Assembly (NCBI GenBank): GCA_905250075.1
Contig: CAJNOP010000011.1
Span: 3,117,958-3,181,957 of the forward strand
Direction: 5' to 3'
From: Rotaria sp. Silwood1
Taxonomy: Eukaryota; Rotifera; Eurotatoria; Philodinida; Philodinidae
Length of the DNA: 64,000 nt
Shown here: positions 36,974 through 51,900 of the stretch, piece after piece
How the letters are laid out: each line of letters begins with the position of its first letter
How positions within the stretch are numbered: the stretch's first letter is position 1
The notes under the pieces: generated by a model
What the model saw: the letters and a program-made list of their open reading frames with translations, nothing else
Told to the model about the DNA's origin: nothing
Databases searched by the model: none
Program-made: the position numbers and the translations under genes

Positions 36974-39900
36974 TTAAGGTTTATCTTTGTTAGTAGCTTC
37001 TTTTTTTTCTTTACGTTTTTTAAGAAATGATGGTGTTCGAAATTTTGATTTCTTTTCTTTTTTTGTTTCATCGCCACCACCTTTACTACCACTTGTACGT
37101 GTTGGTGAAACCTATATAATAAAAAATCAAATCTCAAATTAATTGAACACAATAAATTCTTTTTTTTTCGATAAAAGAAGAATTTTCTTTTTTTTTTCTT
37201 CACATGCCACCAATAAAGTACATATGTGCACGATGTGTAATTCATTTAACAAAAAAATTTTATAGGAACACCCGAAATGACAATCACATAAGGTTCGGTA
37301 TTTTTTCATTTTAGGATAAAAGAAATATATATAAAAGCAGCCAAGAAATAAGTGATATGTAAGTGCATATTGATATGTACTGACCAAACTCTGAGCTCGT
37401 ACCACTGATGATGATGTAGTAGATGGTTGCTGTAGATAAGAATATATGTTTTTATTAAAATCTTACTCGATTTGTTTTTGAAATAGTTATTTTACAGTGA
37501 CTTGAAAAAAAACAAAAATTAAAAATTAAAACATACCTCTCGACTTGATGCAGCCGATGATGATGTTGCAGATTTCAATGTATCTGATTTAGTTGTTGTT
37601 ACTTCTATCAAATCAAAAAAATAGAATCAATTATATAATAATAGTTCATCAGAATATTTAGACGAAAACCACAACACACATGTTTAAATTAAAACAAAAA
37701 AAAAGAGCATACTTGCAGCAGCACTAGCACTTCGTGAAAAGGTCCCTCGACTTTCACTTTCTTCATCATTACCTAAAGAAAAAATACCATGCATACATGC
37801 GCAATGTCATGCAACATTCTTTCTTCTCATTAATTCACATACTCTGTCCAGATAAAGTAGCACTTCGAGGTAATGTCACCGTTTTTTCCGGTGATGCAGA
37901 GATTTGACCACTAGCGCCATTAGTTGTTCGACCTGGATATGTTATAAAAAAAAAATTAGTCATCAATATTTGCATTAGCGTAAAAAAATCAATGATAAAA
38001 TGTGTTTCTGTTTCTCCCTCTCTCTCTCTCTCGCTCTCTCTCCCCGTTCCTTTCTCTTTTGACATTATCAAATAAATTGAGAAGCACCTGAAAATAAATA
38101 GTCATTTTCAAGCTGTAAATGTTATATGAATAGCCTTGAATACTAATGTTAACCTTGAAAATATGTAAAAAGACGAAAAAAAATAGAACGCATCATAAGT
38201 GACAGTAAAAAAGATGTATATAGCGTTTATATAATTATGTGTTTCTTTGTGATAAAAGACGAAAAAAAAATGAGAAATGGCGACGATGGCCTTCAGCGAG
38301 ATTACGCACTCTGTTTTGGACAAATGTGAATGTTAAAAATGGCACGACGTGTAGAATTAAATGTCGAAAAAAACGAAGAAATGAAATGACGCATACTAAG
38401 ATAAAGACTATAATATGAATAAAAATCGCGAACGGAAATGATAGCATAAAAAAATTCAAACTATGATAAATGAGAAATAAAAAAAAAAGGGCAGAATCTT
38501 ATGTACAGACTAAGATATACTGTTCACACTATTGATTTACGGAAAAAAGAAAAAAAAACCAAAACGAAATAGAGAAAAATATGTTAGACCGGACCGCGTA
38601 CAACAGGTCGGCCATAATTTTCATCAGTGAGACTACTTAATGGGTTTGTTGTTATTATTGTTGTTGTTGTACGATTTCTATCATTACGTGGTGGTGGAGT
38701 ATTATCAAAAACAGTACGACGTGATGGTAATGTATTAGCAATAATCATATCTGAGCCAAGACTTGATGTTGATGGACTACGTTCAACAAATTTCGATGTT
38801 GTTATTGGTGATTGTGAAGAAGAATTTTGACGATTTTGATATATAACAGGTCGACGTTCGTCATCATATGTATTTGTTGTACCATTTTGTATATTATAAT
38901 ACGTATGTGGTGAAACAATACGTCGTCGATTATCATTCTCAATAAATTGATCATCGAAATCTTCATCAAGATCTTCTTCATCATTATCATTCTCAACAAG
39001 ATTTGTTGCACTACCACTCGTTCTTGTTGCTATATTACTAAAACGAGATGGTACTTCACCTGGTGGTTCTTCACTTTCTCGTACAAGTTGTTCGGCTTCA
39101 GCTCTTGGCATTTTATTACTTAAATATTCAAGATATTCATCATTATTCGAGAATTTTAACATACGACGAACAGTACGTGATGAAACATCTGGATGTTCAA
39201 CTGATAAATATTGTGCAAGATTTTCATAATAAACTTCACCGTCACCTTTTTTATGAACATATACAGGTGCTTCACGTAATGTTATATCTCGATAATGATG
39301 AGGAGCAATTAATTGTGGCCGTGTTGGTCGTACAGGATAACGACTTGGTAACATCATAACATAAGCTGGATCCGTACCAAGTACAGCATCATGTTCATAC
39401 ATATATTGTACATAAAAACGTGTTTTACGATTTGATGATAACATTGTTTCATCATCTGGGATAACAAGTATACGTGGTTTAGGACATAATTTTGTTTGTG
39501 TTTGTGCACGATCATTTTCTAATTGTGTTAAATATAAATTATCATTTAATTTACCACGATTTAACATTTCAGGATGTAAACGTGCTAAATCACTTATAGT
39601 TACAGCTTTTTTTGGATCATTTTCAACATAACCTAATATATCTAAATATGGTGCAACATTACGTATAGTTCGTACTTCACAATCAACACCATGTTTATGT
39701 GCTTGTTTTTGCCATGATAATGGATAATTATCTAAATTTAAATATCTCGCATCACCACGACCATCTTTTGTATAGAGCATTTGTTGATCATCAGTAAACC
39801 ATGGATGTCCAATAGTTGATGTTGATAAACTACCAACAGATTTTGATAAACGTAATAATGGTAGTAATGCTGGTCCATTTGGTTGACGATTATGACGACC

Positions 39901-42900
39901 AGCTAATGTCATTGAACCATTTAAACCTGTTTGTACTAAATCTTGATCACTTATAGGAATATCATTTTCTTTATCAATTATTTCACGATGTAATTGATTA
40001 GCACGATCAATTAATTCTTTAGGTAATTCAAATGAACTTTTACCTATTGTTATTATTAAACCACCAGCTTTATTTGATTGTACTTTACCAATACGATCAA
40101 TTAAACGTGCTATTATTGTACCTGTACGATGTGGTGATGTATTGATTGTTTCAATAGCATTAATAGCTTCAATACGTGGTACAACTATTTCATGTTCATC
40201 CATTTTAATAACTAGACGACCACGATCATCTTGATAAATTGAACCAGCACGATATATATAATTAGCAAGCATGAGTAATGGATCAATAGCATAACCATTT
40301 GATGCATCCGGTGGTTGTACATTTAATGTTGATGTTGATGATGTTTTTGTTATTTGTCTTAATGATTTATTAAATGGAAAAAGTAATTTTAATTTTGGAT
40401 CAATTGTTGATTTTACTGGTGTTATTGTTGAAATTTGTCTTGATGACATTAATTGTTTTTGTTGTTGTAAACGTAATGTTTGATTACCAAGTGTTATAAC
40501 TAAATATTTTCCATCTTGTTCTTCATGTATATCATCAGCATATGTAACAAGTAATTCAGCTATTGTTCGTCCATTAACAACACCAATTAATTGTGAACCA
40601 ATATCACTTGGTATAATAAAACGTTCACCATTTCTTAATGATATTATTATTTGTCTATCAGCACGTTGTAAAAATCTTCCATTTAATGATAATATTTCAC
40701 CTAATACACGTATAATACGTTGTTCATTTGTTTCATCAAATACAGTATTCCAATCACGTATAAATGTAGTAAAACGATATATACGTTTATCATGAGAAGG
40801 ACGATATTCAATATCTGTACGATCAGAACTTAATGCAAAACGACCATGACTAACTAAATAATCAATTAATGTGTGTTTTGTAACAGGCAATTGAGGATTA
40901 TTAATAACCAACTGTTGTTGTTTATCTGGTGTCATTGATAGAATAAGTGTACGTGTATCATCATCAATATTAATACAACCTAATTGATCAAGTCTTTCGA
41001 GTAGATGATTAGCACAACGTATTTGATTATCAGGTGTTGATAAATCAGTTTTTGATAATAATGATTGATCTTTTGATGTTAAACCAAAACGTTGTACTAT
41101 AGTTGATAATGTTGATTGTGATGGTGATTGTGTTTGATTTGGATTTATTAATGGCAAATTATAAACTTTATTTTTATGTGTTAATTGTATATAACCATCA
41201 CGTGTATTACTTATTCTATCGGAATTTTTTAATAACCATTTTGATAATTGTTGACTTTGAAATGGTAATTGATTTTCATTTGTTGAATTTAATATACGTG
41301 TATCAACAATTGAACGTAACTGATCCATGGGTATTGTTAATGTTTGATTTGAAAAGTGTAATTGAATTAATTTTAAACGCCTATTACATGTTATTAAATC
41401 ATGATGATACATATAATTAATTGTTGCATGATAACGTTCAAGAAATTCATTTTCAGTTTCTCGTGCTAAACGAGCACGAAAATCTTTATCATCTTCATTA
41501 TTTGTTGATGATGTTGTACGTCCAAATCGTTGACCTAATGAACGTAATACATTTGCTTTGTTTGTTGCTGTTGATGATTGTGGAATAATTGATGATGGAA
41601 ATTGAACATATTGATTATTATAATATAATAACCAATTACCAAATTCATCTTGTTTTATTTGACCATGTTTATTAAGTAAATGAATAACATCTTGTCGTCG
41701 ATATTTATTTTGATGTATAAATTGACTATGTTCAGGTGTTAAATATAATTGTGAACCATCTGTTGCATTTTCTAATAATAATAAATTATTTGTATTATCA
41801 CGTTTTATACCATCTTGTTTATTGATTATTTCAACATAACTTTCAATAAGATTTTGTTTTTCTTTTGTTGATAATTTCAATGTTTGAAGATTTGTTGTTG
41901 GAATTGTTGATGATGTTGATGATATACGTGGAACTTGTAATGAATAATTTTGACCATTGAATACAAATGTATCATGATCAATAGTACCACCATTAGCAAG
42001 TAACATATCAATAATATAAGAACGATCAAAACGATGAGCTTCAGCTTGACGATACCAACGTGATGGTAATTGTAGACGATGATTTCGATCATGAAGAAAT
42101 TCAAGTTCAATACGTTTTTTATCTTCATCAACATGAATATGACGAATATGTGATGAAAGAATTTGACGTTGACCAATACGTTCAGGTGAATTAATCTCAT
42201 CATCTAATGGTATATCAGGTTGTACATAACGATATGCATAATTTCCTGTATCAATATCATATCGAACAGTTCCATTTTCAAATAGATAATTTGCAATGGC
42301 ATTTCGATCATTTGTCGGTGGCATATGTTCAAAGGGTAATCGAAGTACTTGTGTATGTTCTCCATCAAATAAATCAACTTCTGTTTCACGATTTTGTTCA
42401 TGAATTCTTACACCACGTACAATTGATCTTAACCAAATTAATTCATTTCTATCTAATGCAATACGTTGTGTACCGTATGTTAAATGTCCAGATGAATATT
42501 GAACATAATTATATAAAAGTAATATTCGTGCAATATCATTCATAACAATAACTTCAGGTTCATCTATTGTTTTTGATGTATTAAGTTTATTTTCCATATA
42601 TTTATCAACATCATCATGATTAATAAGTATTTGTTGTTGTTGATCATCTTCACCGTTTGGAAGTATAACAATATCATTTTGTTCAGTGATTGTTATGAAA
42701 TTTTGTCGATTTAATTGATCAAGCCATTGTGTTAATATATTAACTTGTTCTTCATCAATTGCTTTTACTGATGAATCTAATGATGATGTTTTATTTGATG
42801 TTAATCGAAGTTTTTTTGCTGTTGGTTGTAAAAATTTTTGTGTCAAGTTCTTTATTTTCAACATTTGATTATGATAATAAATAAGTATATATTGTTTTGC

Positions 42901-45900
42901 TTTATCAAATTCAATTCGATCAAATATAAAATCAATTAAATATTGTGCACAAGCTTCAATATCTAAATCAAGTTCTTCATAAAGAATTTTTGTATCGTTT
43001 TCATTAAATTCGATTTGTTGTTGTTGTTGTGAAAATGGTGAATTATCAGTTAACGAAAGCCTTAAGCGACGACCTTGAATGAGTTCTAGCGTGCCAACAT
43101 TACTACCATTTGCATTGACAAAGTGCAGTAGTGAAAAAATACTTTCAAGGAATAATGCTCGTTCTTCATCACTCTCGTTAGTTTTTATTTTTTTCTGTTC
43201 TTCTCGTTCGAGTAAAGGAGAAGTAGAGGTAGAATGTTGGTAATGATATTCTTTTTCTTTTTTTTCTTGTTCGTTGTCGTTTTGAGTTTGCTGATGAAAA
43301 GGAATAAAAACGACCAAAGGTTTTTCTTCTTTTTCTTCTTCGAACATATTTCTATTTTTTTGATTGGTAGATTTTATTTTTTCTCGAGTTTTTTCATTCT
43401 CGCCCAAAGGTAAATTATCAATCTCGATGTTTTTATTTGGTTTTATTATCATACGTAAAGAATTGTCTATTCGATCTATTTGTACATGTTTTTTATGCCA
43501 ATCTAATAGATCATTCATTTGTAAAGTTTGACGACGTAAAAGATTTGATAAACGTATACCATCTTGTCCTGTTATACGTATTAAATAATTAGGCATTGTA
43601 CGATAACGTAAGAAAAATACTTGTCCTTGTTCACTTGACAAATCAACATTGTCAGATAACCATTGAAAAAGAATATCATCAAGAGCATTGTCATTATCAT
43701 TATCATTTTGTTCTTGAATAGTTGAAGAAGGTGTCAATCGTAAAATTTGTCCATTTAATGTTAATATAATTGATTGACCATCTTGATCTTCTTCTCGATC
43801 ACATATATGTAAAAGTAGATCAGCTAATTGATTAGCATTTAATATTTCTCCTGATTGATTTTGTTGAAAAAGTTCATGAATATATTCATTTGGTATAATA
43901 AAATCTTCACCTAATATTAATGTTCCATTATTATTATCAAAATGTATATCATCTAATGAACGAAGAAGTTGAGCTAGACGTTCAATTAATTCAGGTGATG
44001 GAGATAATTCTGATCTTAATATACGTCGTACATCAAGTTCACTATGTCCTATATGTATAAATTGTTCATTAGCATCAAATGAAATATAACCTGTACGAAT
44101 TAAATATTTTAATATTTCATTCCAATAAAGATTATCATTTGTTTGTAATTGATGAATTCGATATAAATCAATTATATGTAAACCTAATTTACCTGTTAAT
44201 GGTATATTTAAACCATCAACATTCATTTCATTTCTATCAACTAAAAATGTTGTATGTTCAGCAAGCCATTCTTCAATAATAGGCATTAAATTTGTTGGTA
44301 TACGTCGATTAACACGTTCAAGTTGTGCTATCCATTGAGCATTATGATATTTTTTTTTATAGAATAACCATCGATCAGCTGGTACAATAATTGTATCACC
44401 ATGTATAAATATAACTAATTCATCAGATTCGGTTTCAAATGGTGGTGGATATTCATCAATAGCATCTAAATAAACATTTTTCGATATAATTAAATTATCA
44501 TTTGATGGTAAACGTATATGTGACATTTGAATTTGTTGTCCATCAATAAACAAGATAAGTGTTCCATCATTACTACGTAAACGTTTGGCATGTGTTGAAA
44601 AATAATCATAAATAAATTGTTCATAACTTAATGGATCAAGTTCAGGTTCATTCATTTGTCGTATTAATTCCGGACGAAGATTTTCATAAATAGGCTGTTC
44701 ACGTAATTGTATATCATTCGATGATATTATAGTTGAGCCTGATCCAGCAACTAAACCAGCGATACCACTACTTGTATCAATATGATGTGATATTGTTGGT
44801 TCTTCAATAATTGTACTTGGTTTTGGTCGAAATTGATTTGTGCGTTGATGTTGTTGCTGTTGTTGTTGTTGTGGTTCATCAGCTGAACTATAGCCTGATT
44901 CAATAATTGTCATTTGATTATCTAATTTTTTATTTAATAATGATGGTTGTTGTACAGTTGATGATGCAATAGATTCTTGTGAATCAATTCTTGTATAATT
45001 TGTATTTGGTGTTGAACCAATTATACTTATCGATGGTTGATTTTCATGTATTGTACTTGTTTCAATATATTTACCAATACTATTTGATGTTGTTGTTGAT
45101 TGTTTTTGTTGTTGTTGCCATGCTCCAGCACCACTTATACTTATAGTTGAACCAGGATCATTTATAGTTGATTGAAAGTGTTTTTTATCATCAATTAATT
45201 TTTGATTATTTGATGATGATAATGTTGATAAATTATTTTCTTGTGAAGAATTTTGTGAACGTATTCGTCGATTTGTATAATTGACTTTTGGTGTATTATC
45301 TTCTGAATCACCTTGATATGCTGAACGATCACTATGTTCATTTATTTGTGTATCACCACTATCTTGTCGTGAACGTGATTGTTGTTCAAGACGTTTTAAT
45401 TGATCTTGTTGTGATGGTGTTAAACTACGCCAAAATGGTTCATTCCATTTCCATATATGATCTTTCTTAAAATAGAACAAAAAAAGGAGATTATTTATAT
45501 TTTTGTTTAATCGATTATTTTTTTACTTGTGAATAATGTCCAATATCATCAATAGATTTAATGCGTTTACGAACAATTTGTTGTACTTCATCAAGTTCAA
45601 ATGGAAATGAAAATAATTGTGGTCGTCTTTGTTGTTGTTGTTGATGTTCTTCTTGAACACCAACTAGATCTTCCCATGTTAATGGATTAACAATTGTTGA
45701 ATTATTTATTGATTGTTTTGTATCTTGAACTATTTGTATTGGTTCAGCATGATGTATAGTTGATGTTTTAGGTTGCTTAATACGAAAACGTATTTCATCA
45801 CCATGTCTTGATGGTCTTTCTTCAGGCTCACTTCGTCGTATTTGTCCTGTGGGACTATTTAATGTTGATGAATCTGATGAACGACTACCTTGTTGTTCAA

Positions 45901-48900
45901 ATAATGAACGAAGTGCATCAACACGACCAGACATTGGTGTTGTTTTTTGAACATCAGAATTATTCATATGATCTTTCACCCATTTTGATTGATTTATTGG
46001 ATGATGAGTATCAACAACAAGTTGATAATCAAGTCTTTGTAATTGATCACGAACAAGACGAGGATCAACATCTGATGTTGTTGTTGTTGATGAGGATGAA
46101 GGAGCAGGAGGAGGAGGAGGTTGTGATGGTGGTGGTGGCGGTACAACTTTTGGTCTTGTCAGCATAACTTCATTAAGATTTGTTAATCCACTTGTTCGTT
46201 GTAAACGACCGGATATTGGTTCTCTATTGCTTGAGGTTGTTGTAGTTGTTGTTGTTGTTGTTGTTGTATCATCTTCGTCTAAATCCATATCAACTTTTTG
46301 TTCATTTTGTTGAGATGTATATGTTCGATTTGTACTTGTTCGAGGTGTTACAGCAGGTGCAGAAACAGTTGGAGGTGGTGGTGGTATAGGAACACTAGAT
46401 TCTTCACTAAAACTATTTGTAGCTGATGGTGGTATAACACGAACTAATTGTTCAGCAAATTGAACACGTGGACGTCGTTGTTCATCACTTTCATCTAAAA
46501 TAAATGATGTTTCAAATTGTGTATCAACTGGTGGACTATCGTGTGGTACAGGTGGCCAACTTGATATACGTGTTGTTTCATTTGTTGTGGTAGTTTGACG
46601 TGTATTTACAATAGGAGAATTATTTGTTGGTATTGAAGAAATATTTCTTGTTGCTGTTGTTGGCCAATCATGATTTGTAAATGAACCGGACATACTACTA
46701 GCTGATGAATGTGTATTTATATCATCACCACTTAAACGTGATGTACGATCAGAATCAAATTCTTCTGGTTGAAGCATTGTTTTCGATGGTATAGATGGAG
46801 GTGGTGGTGGTTGCTGCTGTGGTGGAGAAGATAATGGTTGAGCAATAATTGTTGTTATTGATGATGTACTTGTTGGTGATGATGAAGATGTTAATTTTTT
46901 TTGTTCTTGATTATTATCAACGTGTATAATATATTCTTCGTATGAATATCGTGATTCTTCAACAAGTTCACTTGGTGATTGTGGTGGTACGTCAGTTTCA
47001 GTAATTAATGATGAATTATTAGATAAATGTTGACTACCAGAATGTATTTTTAAACGTTGTTCATAAAGATGATTATTTGTACCAATTGTTTGTTGATTTG
47101 AATCAACAATTAATGTTGATCCATGTGTTGATAATTGTTTTAATGATAGTAATGGTGATGTTTGTGTTGATTTTGTTGTTGCTAATCGATCATATGTTGC
47201 ACGAAATCTTATTGGTTGACGTTCTTGTTGTTCAATAAATATACAACTATCACGATTTGTACTACCAATAGGTTGATTTGTTATATTACGATTAAGATAA
47301 TAAATAGATAAAAGTTGAGTTTCAGCAAATGATGGAATAGATTTTGAATGATATGATTGATTAAGAAAATTTTCCTGAGTATTTGTTTGTGTAGCAATTG
47401 TTGATTGAGCAGTTGTCATCAACGATGTTGATGACGATGAAATATTACTTAAGGGTAATTGATATTCACTTGTTTGTTGAGAACTTTGAATTTTAATATG
47501 AGATAAGGATGAGTCACTTGAATCACCTGAAGATGAGTTTAGATGTTCACGTCGTCGTGTTGTTCGTTTTGAACGACGAATTGATTGTTGATGCATTTAC
47601 ACTTAAAGAAAAATAAAATTTATAAATACAAATTTCATGTTTTTTTCTCTCTTTATTGTTTTTTTTTTTTCTTAGTTAAGAAATGAAAATATTGATACAA
47701 TACCTCCATTTTAGCATTCTTTAATAGCCTTGAACTCTTTTTATAACATTGGTAATACTACTTATTTCAATCATCATCATCATCTCACACGTTTGGTCAA
47801 AATGTATGCATATGTACCCTTACTTGCTTCTTTCGTCTTTTTCTTTCTTTTTCTTCTCTTATTCGATGTATAAAAACGAATTTTTCTGTTTTGTTTTTTT
47901 TCACTTTTATATTTACCTGAGTACGTTCGTTCTTTTTCTTCCTTCGTTCTTTTCTCTTTAAAGTAGAACTAACTCAACACGAACATCGACGAGATTAGTT
48001 CACTCAATTCTTTTTCTTCTCATTATTATGCCTGAGGAAGAAAAAGAGAAAAAAAAAAAACTAGAGAGTAGTAGTCATGTCGGCATCGTTAGTCATCACT
48101 GCATCATGTCAAAATGAGATGCAGAGACGAATACACATCATGATTGTGATTTTTTCTATTGCGCTAGAGTGAAGAAGGCATACATTTATAATGCATTTGG
48201 CAATGTTTGAAGTGCCAGAGGAACGTGCGCAATTGAATTAATTAAATAACAAATATGAATACAATTACTCATCGAATAACTTGATCAATTCGTATAACGA
48301 AAAAAAAACAATAACAAATGTTCAATTAAAGATCAATGTCAAAAATAAAAAAAAAACAGCACACTCAATTAAATCTATAAGATTTCTTATTAATCATAAA
48401 AACTAACAGAATTTTTCAGATATAGTATCAACTTATAGCTTTACTTTTTTTTTCTATGATAACTATCATTATTATTGAGACGAAAGAAGACGAAAAAAAT
48501 GAAACCTTCAACTAACCGGCCAACTACTCATACATCTTTCACCCACACCCGTGTTGTAAAGTAAATAGTAGTAAATCGCATACATATATATATATGTGTT
48601 CGGTCATATTAAACTGAAGAACGAAAGGGAAAGTTTCAATTTACTTTTTTGTTAGTGTATGATACTTGACATTTTGTCTTTATAAAAAAAAAAAAAGAAT
48701 GATTATGATCATTATCTTTTCCTTTTTTTTTTTATTTTACTTTAATGTCTAAAGTGTTCCTTTTTACACTTCGTAAAAGACATGTGACATATTTCTTACC
48801 TTTCTTTTTATTGATATTTGTTGTTGGATATTGACTTCATTTGTATAAAGATCTATTGGATGATTTGACCAAAATTGTTGAATAATAAGAACAGTATACG

Positions 48901-51900
48901 GTGTAGCAGATGGCGGTCAAACAAAATGACACTTTTCTCGAGCGAACACAAACGCACAAAAGTTGAAAGAAGAAGAAAATGAGAGAAACAAAGAAAAAAA
49001 AAGAAGTAGAAGAAGAACAACAGACATAAATTTATAAGCGCACCGATAGAAACCAACAGTACATCATTATGTTCTGTCTATATATATACGTATTTTTTTC
49101 AAAACTGCCAGTCTATATACGTCTGGCTGATATGCACGATTAATAATCATGATGAATGATTTTAATTCGAGAGAGAGAAAGATTATTTCCTATCGACTGA
49201 ATACAATTTACTTACCTCGACCAGTAGTACTAATATTATGGCTGTCGACTTGATCATCATATTGAGAATCACCTCCTATATATATACATAAATAAATGAT
49301 ATTAATATCAATTAAGAGAAAAAAGAAAAAGCAAAACCATAAGATAAATCATGCTTTTATAAAAAAAAATGCGATTGGATTACAAAAAGAATAAATCTTT
49401 ACGTAATGTCTTCAAGATAGGTACTAAGCTGAAATTTATTAATGCACCTTGCTTGACAAATATATGTCATATTGTTGAAAGAGGAAATTTACTATTCTTA
49501 TTTAAGCAGGAAAAATCAATAAAACCATGCTTAGTAACTTAAAACAAGAGAGAAAAAAAGAATTAAATATTTTCACACTCTGTTTAGTAAAATTAGTAGA
49601 TTTGCTCTGTAAGTTTTTGCTCCCTAAGACATAATATATGTGATAGCAATAGGCAATTATAAGTTTGTCTTTTTTTTTTGTTTTTAATATACCCTTTCGA
49701 ATTTCATCGAGTAGAGCATTTTTCTTCAGTGCTGAATTTAAGAAGAAATTTTATTAAACAATTTTTTATTATTTTAAAACAAACCTTGTTCACGCATTTG
49801 ATTTTGTTCAACTTCACGTTTATATTTTTCAATTTCATCATTATCCATATGTGTAAATGGATTTTGACCATAATATGATTTATAAACAATAGCATTATTT
49901 TGTTGATCACGTTTAATAATACCTTTTGATGCGGCACCAACAACAACAATTGGTTCTGATGATGTTTGATGAGGATCCTTCAAAAAAAAATTATTATCAA
50001 TTAACAAAAACATATACACAAGAAAAAAAGAACAAAAAAAAGTGTTTACTTTCATTTGTGAAACATCTTCCCAACCAACATTTTCAAGAATTTTAGATTG
50101 ATAACCAGCAGATACTTTTTCATTAAAACGATCTTCTTTTATCTGTTTTTGATGAATTTTAAGTTCTTTTGGATCGACATTACTTGGTGCAAATTGATGT
50201 TTTGTATCGATTTTAATTGGTGTTGAATGTTTTAAGCCTGTGTCTGGTACCCACTGAAAAATTTATATTCAATCATATTGTACTCAAATGTTTCTATCAT
50301 ATTAATGACATTTAGCATTAATTATTTTGAAAAAATTATTATCATGATGATATACATCTGTTATCTCAAGATCGAATTTCTTTTAAACTATAGTATTTCT
50401 TCATCAATCGGAATCAAATTTCTAACAAGTCAATTTTTATTATCTAACTGCATCCTTCTATTGGACAGTACCTCAATAATTATCCTGTATTCTGGATATC
50501 ATAGAATTGTCAAGAAAAAGAAAAAAACAACATGATCGAGAATTGTCCTGTATCTATCTCATGAGATTAAATATTCGTTGTTCGAATTGAGATCAATATT
50601 GATCTTAAATATCCATAGAACATAAGTTTTAGATTTTCTTCTTTTCATAATATCGATTTAACATACAAACAAAACAAAAAATAAAATAATCTACCTTAGT
50701 AACTTTCTTTGGATTCGGTGTTCCGGTTTCTTCAATTTCTTGTTTTAAATAAGCATTTGGTGAATTACGCCATTCAGTTGTACGTTGAGTTTGACGTGAT
50801 GGTGAACTAATACAAACAACATTTAAGTTTTTTTTTTTCTCTTTTTTTCTCCTTTTCACTTAAAGAAAGAATCACAATCGATATTAATAACTTACTAAGC
50901 TTCAGATTGTGTTTGTCCAGCATCAACAAATGATGTTGCTGATGAGGCAGCTGGTGGTACTTCAACATCTTTAAATGTTGCACTTTTATCAATTGTACGT
51001 ATTAATGGTTGACGATAAACATAACCCGTACGAAAACCAGCATTATCCAAAATACGCATTAAACATTCAAATTCAATTTCACCTATTTTCCATTTTTTAT
51101 CTTCAGTTGCTTCATTTATATTACCTTGAAGTACATCAGCAATCTAAAAATAGAATTGATTTTGTTTTCTGAATGTTTTTTTTTCAAAACCAAACAAAAA
51201 AAAGAAGAAGAAGAATTTGTTTACTCGTTTTTGTTGTTCATTCGATGGTAAATATAATTGATCAATACCAATAGGTGCGGCACGTACTTGTACTTCACAA
51301 GCATTGATAACATTAAATGCATATTTCCATGCTTCTTCAATTGTTTCACCACATGCAACAAAACCATGATTACGTAATATCATTACTTTATTTATTGGAC
51401 CTAAATCCTCGACGAGTAGTTTTTTAACATCATCTTCAATTAATATTCCACGATAATCATGATAAGATATTTTACCACAAAATAATGCATCTTGTGATAA
51501 TGGTAAAAGACCACATTTCATAGCTGATACAGCAGCAACTGCTGGTGTATGTAAATGTACAATACACTTTATATCCGGTCGAGCTTTATGAATAGCTGAA
51601 TGAAGTGTATAACCAGCACGATTTATTCCATATGTTGTACTACCCGGATCAATAATATTTCCTAAAATAAGAAAACAAAATTTATAATAAAATAATATTT
51701 AAATATGATTATTATCCTACCAGCAATATCAACTTTAACTAAACTTGAACCTGTTACTTCATGATACATCATACCAAATGGATTAATTAAAAAATGTTCT
51801 TGTTCTTGATTAACACGAGCCTGCAAAAAAAAACGACGAAAAAATTATTGTTCAATCGTTTTAAGTACTTTGTATCAGATATTTAACTAAATATTTATTT

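Noticed and set aside
38584-47596. The giant frame as an adducin exon (polyprotein-like isoform)
   Set aside because: Joining adducin exon 8 to its acceptor gives an immediate stop, while exon 8 to exon 9 is in frame and yields a complete adducin.
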